A DNA stretch of 64,000 nt from Pseudomonadota bacterium. GTDB taxonomy: Bacteria > Pseudomonadota > Alphaproteobacteria > Sphingomonadales > Sphingomonadaceae. Shown here piece by piece: positions 58,318-64,000 of this stretch. The stretch is from contig JAEXAY010000021.1 of assembly GCA_023457895.1 (NCBI GenBank), forward strand, positions 124,001 through 188,000, in the 5' to 3' direction. The notes under the pieces are model-generated. The model was not told the DNA's origin. It saw only the letters and a list, made by a program, of their open reading frames with translations, and made no database searches. Made by a program: the position numbers and the translations under genes. Position 1 is the stretch's first letter. Each line of letters opens with the position of its first letter.

Positions 58318-59466
58318 ATGACATCTGCAATCGACACGCTCGCGCTCACCTCCGCGCTGATCGAGGCCAAAAGCGTCACGCCCGCGCGCGGCGCTGTGTT
58401 CGACGTGCTGGAGGACATGCTGCTGCCGCTGGGGTTCGAGGTGCTGCGCACCGTCGATGGCGGCGAACCCGACGGTCCGGTCGAAAATCTGCTCGCCGTG
58501 CGGCATGGCCCCGAAGGCAGCCGCCATTTCGCGTTCGCCGGGCATCTCGATGTCGTTCCGGCCGGCGATGGCTGGTCCGGCGATCCGTTCAAGGCGGAGC
58601 GCAAGGGCGAACTTCTTTACGGTCGCGGCGCGGTCGACATGAAGGGCGCGATCGCCGCCTATGTCGCCGCGATTGCCGATATTCCGCGCGAGGCGGGCAC
58701 GCTTTCGCTCCTCATCACCGGCGACGAGGAAGGCCCCGCCGTCCACGGCACACTGGCAATCATGGGCCATATGGAAAAGGCCGGCGTCAAACCCGACCTC
58801 TGCCTTGTCGGTGAGCCCACCTCGGTCAACCGGCTGGGCGACATGATGAAGATCGGGCGGCGTGGCTCGGTCAATATCTGGATCAGCGTGCCCGGCACGC
58901 AGGGCCATGTCGCCTATCCGCACCTCGCCGACAACCCGATCCCGAAGCTGGTCCGGATGCTCGCACGCATCGGCGGCATCCGGCTCGATGATGGCACCGG
59001 ATGGTTCCAGCCGTCGAACATCGAAATCACCGACATCGACGTCGGCAACCATGCGACCAACGTCATCCCCTCGGTCGCCAAGGCGCGGCTGTCGATCCGT
59101 TTCAACGATCTTCATTCGGGCGAGGCGCTGGCGGCGATGATCCGCGCAACGGTCCACGACATCGAACCGCGTGCCGAGGTCGAGGCCAAGATTTCAGGCG
59201 AGGCCTTCCTCACCCCGCCGGGCGATTTTTCGACGATGATCGCGGCCGCAATAAAGGATGTCACCGGCATCGAACCCGAACTGTCGACCAGCGGCGGCAC
59301 GTCGGACGCGCGCTATCTGACCAACATCGTGCCGGTCGTCGAATTCGGGCTGGTTAACGCGACGATGCACAAGCTCGACGAAGCGGTTGCGATCCCCGAT
59401 CTTCAGCAGCTGGTGGAAATCTATCGCAGGATCGCTATCGCCGCGCTTTCACCGGCCGGCTCCTGA
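58318..59466 (+). CDS. dapE: Succinyl-diaminopimelate desuccinylase
   Basis: Di-zinc peptidase-fold enzyme of lysine and meso-diaminopimelate synthesis. 382 residues. FAFAGHLDVVPAGDGWSGDP (His and catalytic Asp), YGRGAVDMKGAIAAYVAAIA (bridging Asp), ITGDEEGPAVHGTLAIM (catalytic Glu), CLVGEPTSVNRLGDMMKIGR and GGTSDARYLTNIVPVVEFGL with the C-terminal His in NATMHKLDEAV are all present. The last 46 bp overlap the 3' end of the convergent GGDEF-EAL gene. Confidence 0.96.
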   Translation: MTSAIDTLALTSALIEAKSVTPARGAVFDVLEDMLLPLGFEVLRTVDGGEPDGPVENLLAVRHGPEGSRHFAFAGHLDVVPAGDGWSGDPFKAERKGELLYGRGAVDMKGAIAAYVAAIADIPREAGTLSLLITGDEEGPAVHGTLAIMGHMEKAGVKPDLCLVGEPTSVNRLGDMMKIGRRGSVNIWISVPGTQGHVAYPHLADNPIPKLVRMLARIGGIRLDDGTGWFQPSNIEITDIDVGNHATNVIPSVAKARLSIRFNDLHSGEALAAMIRATVHDIEPRAEVEAKISGEAFLTPPGDFSTMIAAAIKDVTGIEPELSTSGGTSDARYLTNIVPVVEFGLVNATMHKLDEAVAIPDLQQLVEIYRRIAIAALSPAGS

Positions 59467-61115
59467 CCGCCGCCGAAGGTGACGAGCAGCTGGCGCGCGG
59501 CCTCTTCCGACATCGGGCTCGCGAGCACATAGCCTTGCGCATTGTCGCAGCCGAGTATCTTCAGCAACTCCAGCTGTTCGGACGTTTCCACCCCTTCGGC
59601 AATCACGGTAAAGCCTAGCCCATGCGCAAGGCTGACGACAGCATTGCAAACCGTACGCGCATTTTCCGAATGGAGCAGATCGCTGGTGAGGCTCTGGTGC
59701 AGTTTGACCCGGTCGATGGGCAGTTCCTTGAGCCGCGACAGGTTGGAATAGCCGGTGCCGAAATCGTCGATCGCAATCGACATCCCGCGCCGGCGCAGCA
59801 GCTGAAGCTCGTCGAGCAACTCCCTGGGCAGTTCCATCGCAAGCGTTTCGGTCATTTCCAGTTCGAGCGCCTGGCCCGGCACGTCATGCAGGTCCATAAG
59901 TTCGGTCAGCCGCTTGAAAAATTCCGGCTGGGCGATCTCGCGTGACGAGATGTTGACCGCGACGCGGCAGGCGATTCCCTGCGCACGCCAGCCGGAAATT
60001 ACGCTGCACACCTCCTCGAGGATGATCTGGCCCATCTTGACGATAAGCCCGGTATCTTCCGCGAGCGGCACAAATTCGGCCGGCGTCAGCAGACCCTTGA
60101 CCGGATGCTGCCAGCGGACCAGCGCTTCAAGGCCAGCCACTGCGCCGCTCTGGATATCATATTGCGGCTGATACAATATGTGCAGCCGCCGTGCATCGAG
60201 AGCGATGCGCAGATCCTGTTCCAATGTTGCCCGGTTATGCAACTGGTCGGCGAGCGTCGCGGAGTAGACTTCGACACGGCCGCGTCCATTGCTCTTGGCA
60301 TGATACATGGCAACGTCGGCCGTCCGCAGCAGTGCCGCCAGCGTTTCGCCATCCTTGGGATAATGGCTGACCCCGAGCGAAGCGCCGACTTCAAGCAACT
60401 GCCCGTCGATCTCATAGGGAAGGCCCAGATTTTCCACGAAGAAACGCGCCGTCTTATGCGCCAGCTCGATGCTGATGGCATTCTGGCAATAAACGGCAAA
60501 TTCGTCCCCCGCGAGCCGCGCGATCACGGTTTCATCGGATGGAAAGCCTTCGCTTGCGAGCACCAGTCCCTTGAGCCGGGTGGCTACGCGCTGCAGCAGT
60601 TGATCCCCGACCGCATGGCCAAACAGGTCGTTGATCGCCTTGAAACCATCAAGGTCGATGAAGAACATCGTCCCCACGCCCCGCTTCGATCCCTGCTCGA
60701 TCATCTTTTCAACCTGGCGGTAGAAATGGGTGCGGTTGGCAAGCCCGGTGACGGGATCATAAAGCGCCAGTGTCTGCACCTTGTCCATGGCGCTTTCATA
60801 ATGGCGGAACAGCTGCGACATGGCCGAGCCAAGCTGCGGCAATTGCTGGACAACCGTTTCCGGCACGGCAGCGCTGAGATCGCCTTGTGCGCCGGACGTA
60901 AGACGATCAACTGCCGCAACCAGCGCGGTTTCCTTGGCGCGCATCAGCCAGTCGGCAACCACCGCCGAGGCCAGTCCGGAAAAGACCGCAAGGCCAATCC
61001 ATTTGACGACGTAAATGGGTTTTTCGAATATGTCATCGCGGCCCATGACCACCATCATCGCCGTCGCCATTGCAAGGCCTACGGCGGAGAAAATGATGAA
61101 ACGGTCTCGCAGCAA
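59421..61115 (-). CDS. GGDEF-EAL protein (c-di-GMP signalling), degenerate motifs
   Basis: 564 residues. Two transmembrane helices (FIIFSAVGLAMATAMMVVMG, VVKWIGLAVFSGLASAVVAD) at residues 6-58 are followed by a short linker. The GGDEF domain starts at YDPVTGLANRTHFYRQVEKM and its active site reads RLAGDEFAVYC, with Ala for the first Gly and no RxxD I-site. The EAL domain has LEALVRWQHP, VNISSREIA, LEMTETLAM, AIDDFGTGYSNLSRLK and AEGVETSEQLELLK. The usual K-x-D is replaced by VKLHQSL. Most phosphodiesterase ligands are kept, so it is probably a phosphodiesterase or a sensor; cyclase activity is uncertain. Confidence 0.9.
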   Translation of the reverse strand: MLRDRFIIFSAVGLAMATAMMVVMGRDDIFEKPIYVVKWIGLAVFSGLASAVVADWLMRAKETALVAAVDRLTSGAQGDLSAAVPETVVQQLPQLGSAMSQLFRHYESAMDKVQTLALYDPVTGLANRTHFYRQVEKMIEQGSKRGVGTMFFIDLDGFKAINDLFGHAVGDQLLQRVATRLKGLVLASEGFPSDETVIARLAGDEFAVYCQNAISIELAHKTARFFVENLGLPYEIDGQLLEVGASLGVSHYPKDGETLAALLRTADVAMYHAKSNGRGRVEVYSATLADQLHNRATLEQDLRIALDARRLHILYQPQYDIQSGAVAGLEALVRWQHPVKGLLTPAEFVPLAEDTGLIVKMGQIILEEVCSVISGWRAQGIACRVAVNISSREIAQPEFFKRLTELMDLHDVPGQALELEMTETLAMELPRELLDELQLLRRRGMSIAIDDFGTGYSNLSRLKELPIDRVKLHQSLTSDLLHSENARTVCNAVVSLAHGLGFTVIAEGVETSEQLELLKILGCDNAQGYVLASPMSEEAARQLLVTFGGGQEPAGESAAIAILR

Positions 61116-61261
61116 CGCGTGCTTCCTCAGATATTAACCGCACAATGAATGTCTGTGCAGGCGGGACGTCAGAACGATGCTGCCGCCGGACCACGATATG
61201 CCGGACAATGGTTAAGAAACCCCTGAAAATTCACCGCTTTCGCCGAAATAAACGATCGAAG

Positions 61262-61903
61262 TCAGCGGCGTTTTCGACGTAAAATTACATAGAGCGCGCC
61301 GTGGCCGCCATCACGCGGATGCGCATTGCGCACACCCGCAATCATCGGTGCGTGGCGGGAATGAACCAGCCAGTCAGCGATCGAGGCGCGGATGATGCCG
61401 CGGCGGCGGTGGGGCGCGTCTGCGTGACGGTCATGATCCGGCCGCTCCTTGCCGGTCACCACGAGCAGAACGCGGAGATCATCGGCAATCGCGTCCGCAA
61501 GCGCGCGCTCAAGCAGTGCGTGCGCCTGATCGAGTGTATAGCCGTGAAGATCGATACTGCGTTCGGGCCGGATGGCGCCCCTGCGGAAGCGCCGGTCCCA
61601 GCCGCCATCGAGAGTGGCATTGCCGGGCTGCATCGGGTGCGCAGAAGAATGGGCATGGCCGGTGGAAATAAGACTCGAGGCGCCGTGCGGATGGCGCGCC
61701 TTGCTCCCGACGGTCCATTCTACCGGTGTCATCGGCTGGACGGGACGTGGCGGCGCGGGCGTTCGCGGCGCGGCGGGGGCAGCGATCCGCTCCGGCTCGG
61801 CCACGGCGTCACGGCGTCGGCGGCCTGCAAGCGGCGTCACCGTCTCGGCAACGCGCCGCCACTGCGCCTTTTCTTCCGGATCAAGGCCGCGCGGCGGCTT
61901 CAC
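61262..61903 (-). CDS. Smr domain-containing protein
   Basis: 213 residues from a GTG at 61903. A long charged and Pro-rich N-terminal half ends near residue 110. The Smr domain follows: RSIDLHGYTLDQAHALLERA (the DLHG motif), LRVLLVVTGKERPD, RRRGIIRASIADWL and GHGALYVILRRKRR (the GxG motif). Smr domains have nicking or RNA-cleaving activity in MutS2 and related proteins; stand-alone alphaproteobacterial forms are uncharacterised. It is 17 bp after mltA. Confidence 0.9.
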   Translation of the reverse strand: MKPPRGLDPEEKAQWRRVAETVTPLAGRRRRDAVAEPERIAAPAAPRTPAPPRPVQPMTPVEWTVGSKARHPHGASSLISTGHAHSSAHPMQPGNATLDGGWDRRFRRGAIRPERSIDLHGYTLDQAHALLERALADAIADDLRVLLVVTGKERPDHDRHADAPHRRRGIIRASIADWLVHSRHAPMIAGVRNAHPRDGGHGALYVILRRKRR

Positions 61904-61920
61904 GGGATGCGACTGTCATT

Positions 61921-63162
61921 TCACGGTTGCGGAGCAGCGAGCAGCCGCGCCGCAGCGGCCTTGGGCAGCAGGATCAACCCGCTGCCGCGCCCGCTCATCC
62001 CGCCTGCGATCGTCCGTGCCTCCGCCCCGGTGCCCCAGAAGGTATCGACCCGGTTCGCCCCCTTGATCGCGCCGCCGGTGTCCTGCGCCACCCACAGCCC
62101 GTCGGCTTCGTTACGATCAAGGTCGAGCCATATCGGCGCGCCGAGCGGGATGAATTTGGGATCCGCCGCCACCGTGACGCGGCCGATCACCTCGGTTCCG
62201 ATCGCACCGACGGCATTGCCCTTCAACTCGCGGAAGAAAATATAGCTCTTGTTTTCGTCCATGACTTTTGCGCCGCGCACCGGGTCCGCGCGCAAATAGT
62301 CCATGATGCCCTGCATCGACGTCTGGCCGGGGCCCAGCTCGCCGCGATCCTTGAGCAGCTTGCCGATCCCGACATAATCCCGGCCATTCCCACCATCATA
62401 GCCGATCCGCATGATCGACCCATCGGGCAGCCGCAAATTGCCCGAGCCCTGGATGTGGAGGAAGAAGAGTTCGACCGGATCGGCGGCCCATGCGAGTTCC
62501 AGGCCCTTGCCCGCCAGCACGCCGTTCACGATATCCGCGCGGCTGTAATAGGGAACAAATTTCCCATCCGCCACGCGCCCGCTGATGCGCTTGCCCTTCC
62601 ATTCCTCCTCGAACAGGCCGAGATCGACGCGGACGATATCGGGTGGAGCCTTGTAGATCGGCGTGTCATAGCCCGGGCGGCGCGTGCGCGATCCGGCAAT
62701 TTCCGGAATGAAATATCCGGTCGCGAACGCCTTGCCCTCGCCGATCCGGACGGGCGTGAAATAGCCGCGGAAAAACTCGCGCGCATCGCCGCCATAGGCT
62801 TTGGCCGCCGCGCAGGCCGCGTTCCAGTCCGCATTCTGGGTAAGACCGCTGGTATCGGTGCGCCGCAGCAAGGCCGGGCAGCTCACCGCGAACGCATTGA
62901 GCGCAGCGCTCGCCTTTTCGGCGGTCACACCCAGGGCGTCAAAATCCTGCGCTGCAAAAACCCCGGCCTCGCGCGCATTGGCGGGTGCAGGCGGCGTGGC
63001 GGGCGCGGGCGGCGTGGCAGGTGCGGGAGCCGGTGTTTCCGGCGCTCCGGACGGCGGCGGCACCGGCTGCGGGGCAGGCGGAACCGCGGCACAGGCTGCC
63101 AATGCGAGCGACAGGAGCCCGGCGCCAAGCAATCGTGCCGTCCTGATATATTCCGTCCTCAT
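61921..63162 (-). CDS. mltA: Murein transglycosylase A (MltA)
   Basis: A lytic transglycosylase cleaving peptidoglycan with formation of 1,6-anhydromuramic ends. 413 residues from the ATG at 63162; the upstream ATG at 63189 is less likely. The lipoprotein signal is RLLGAGLLSLALAACAAV. A Pro/Ala repeat linker (PPAPATPPAPA) follows. The catalytic parts are REFFRGYFTPVRIGEGKAFA, FFLHIQGSGNLRLPDGSIMR, GRVTVAADPKFIPLGAPIWL and the 3D region WVAQDTGGAIKGANRVDTFW with its three Asp residues. It lies between smr and the Tim44-like gene. Confidence 0.95.
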   Translation of the reverse strand: MRTEYIRTARLLGAGLLSLALAACAAVPPAPQPVPPPSGAPETPAPAPATPPAPATPPAPANAREAGVFAAQDFDALGVTAEKASAALNAFAVSCPALLRRTDTSGLTQNADWNAACAAAKAYGGDAREFFRGYFTPVRIGEGKAFATGYFIPEIAGSRTRRPGYDTPIYKAPPDIVRVDLGLFEEEWKGKRISGRVADGKFVPYYSRADIVNGVLAGKGLELAWAADPVELFFLHIQGSGNLRLPDGSIMRIGYDGGNGRDYVGIGKLLKDRGELGPGQTSMQGIMDYLRADPVRGAKVMDENKSYIFFRELKGNAVGAIGTEVIGRVTVAADPKFIPLGAPIWLDLDRNEADGLWVAQDTGGAIKGANRVDTFWGTGAEARTIAGGMSGRGSGLILLPKAAAARLLAAPQP

Positions 63163-63203
63163 GCCATGCCCTTTTCGCGTAATCTTCAAGGGCGTCAGCT
63201 GAA

Positions 63204-63872
63204 TCAGGCCTCGTCGGTTTCGTCAAGCTTCCAGTTTGGATCGCGATCCGAAATGTTGCGGGAGAAGGTCCACACATCATGCGTTTCGACGGCATCGGTG
63301 AGCGAGCCGGCCAGCACCTTGCCATCCTTGTCGCGCGTCACCGCCGCGATATCGGCGTCGATCCGGACGGTAATACGGGCCAGGCCGCGATAAAGCTCGG
63401 CATCGCTGATGATCGCGTTTTCGATCGCGACCAAACGGTTATCGAGCCTTTCGCCGCGCGCGTCGCGATCGGCGATCGCTTCGGAGAAAGCGGCGAACGT
63501 GTCCTCGTCGGTCAGCGCGCGCAGCGTCTCCTTGTCGCCCTTCCAATAGGCCTCGAGGATCATGCGATAAGCAGCCTTGGCGCCATCGAGGAACTGGCCG
63601 ACGCTGAAATTGCGGTCGGCCGAAAGAATATCGCGGATGCCGCGCTCGGCCGCCGGCTCGTAGACCATCTCGGCCGGCGCAAAGCCGGCGTTTGGCGCAA
63701 GCGGGCCGGCTTCAGGTACCGGGCGGGCAATCGGGGGCACCGTCCGCTCTTCGGGACGAACATCACCGCGCGGCAATTCCTGTTCGTGGCCGGTGCGCTT
63801 GCCGAGCAGCGTATAAAGGCGAAAGCCGAGGAAGGCCGCCAGTGCTGCAAGGATGATGATGGTACCGCTCAT
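63204..63872 (-). CDS. Tim44/TimA family protein
   Basis: 222 residues from the ATG at 63872; the frame extends to 63917 but the shorter start gives the usual N-terminal helix (MSGTIIILAALAAFLGFRLY, a membrane anchor). A Pro-rich linker leads to the Tim44-like domain (residues ~85-222), with FSVGQFLDGAKAAYRMILEA, YWKGDKETLRALTDEDTFAA and DVWTFSRNISDRDPNWKLDE at the end. In alphaproteobacteria such proteins are often beside secB, which would lie just beyond the right edge; nothing codes in the last 128 bp as far as I can see. Confidence 0.88.
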   Translation of the reverse strand: MSGTIIILAALAAFLGFRLYTLLGKRTGHEQELPRGDVRPEERTVPPIARPVPEAGPLAPNAGFAPAEMVYEPAAERGIRDILSADRNFSVGQFLDGAKAAYRMILEAYWKGDKETLRALTDEDTFAAFSEAIADRDARGERLDNRLVAIENAIISDAELYRGLARITVRIDADIAAVTRDKDGKVLAGSLTDAVETHDVWTFSRNISDRDPNWKLDETDEA

Positions 63873-64000
63873 GTCCGCCTTTTTCCCGTCCTGGCAGGTC
63901 GTCCCTGCCCGATTCACAGCCCTTCCGACGCGCGTCGGCCGGAGTCGGCTGTACCGCCTGTTTCAGCGTTTCAACGCCTACATAGGCAATGTGTTGCCAT

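Overview
The window comes from a high-GC alphaproteobacterium, almost certainly a member of the Sphingomonadales. The pointers are the gene content (mdh/suc cluster, ribF-ileS-lspA-DUF3035, rpmH-rnpA-yidD-yidC-engB, RcnB-like and DUF3035 proteins, MerC next to a Zur-type Fur regulator), an IleS and S9 of sphingomonad style, and the intergenic palindromes typical of these genomes. This placement rests on gene content only; no rRNA gene, tRNA gene, CRISPR array or canonical insertion sequence was seen.

Layout. 1-6743: an exopolysaccharide locus with a truncated glycosyltransferase at the left edge, a SleB-type cell wall hydrolase, a polyprenyl-phosphate sugar-1-phosphate transferase and the complete dTDP-L-rhamnose set (rmlC, B, D, A). 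6794-15896 (minus): a TCA-cycle operon, mdh - secreted protein - sucD - sucA - sucB - small lipoprotein - lpdA - TRIC-type channel, with no sucC. 16324-20323: an RcnB-like protein with a structured leader, then a minus-strand group sdhB - two paralogous PGSTI-motif proteins - thioesterase - zapE. 20466-24906: a second surface-polysaccharide group (GT-B protein, flippase, GT4 glycosyltransferase) facing a nucleotidyltransferase. 25065-29242: an unknown secreted protein, a gene remnant, rpsI/rplM, a possible 375-nt RNA gene and ctaA. 29363-34596: merC-zur behind twin operator-like sites, dxs, a small orphan protein, purT and a membrane-anchored unknown. 34729-43791 (minus): DUF3035 lipoprotein, lspA, ileS, a GIY-YIG nuclease gene, ribF, dipeptidase, folA, purK, purE. 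44001-48819: a diguanylate cyclase, acnA, two gene remnants joined head-on, and a hemerythrin. 48907-57166: trmB, comM-like ATPase, rpmH-rnpA-yidD-yidC-engB, ppk2 and a GST. 57185-63872: LysE exporter and cupin, dapE, a GGDEF-EAL protein, Smr, mltA and a Tim44-like protein.

How the genes work together. Most of the window is core metabolism and housekeeping: the TCA cycle (mdh, sucABD, lpdA, sdhB, acnA), isoprenoid and heme A synthesis, purines, flavins and folate, the ribosome and RNase P, and membrane-protein insertion. Two polysaccharide groups and two c-di-GMP proteins point to a surface/biofilm lifestyle.

The most interesting unexplained structure is a family of about 74-bp double-palindrome repeats. 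Two copies are direct repeats tightly bracketing a GIY-YIG nuclease gene placed between ribF and ileS. A third lies in frame inside the editing-domain region of ileS, and a fourth fills the sucD-sucA spacer. The second point of interest is a strong-looking promoter with an 8-5-8 palindrome in its spacer and a terminator 375 nt downstream, with no convincing ORF between.
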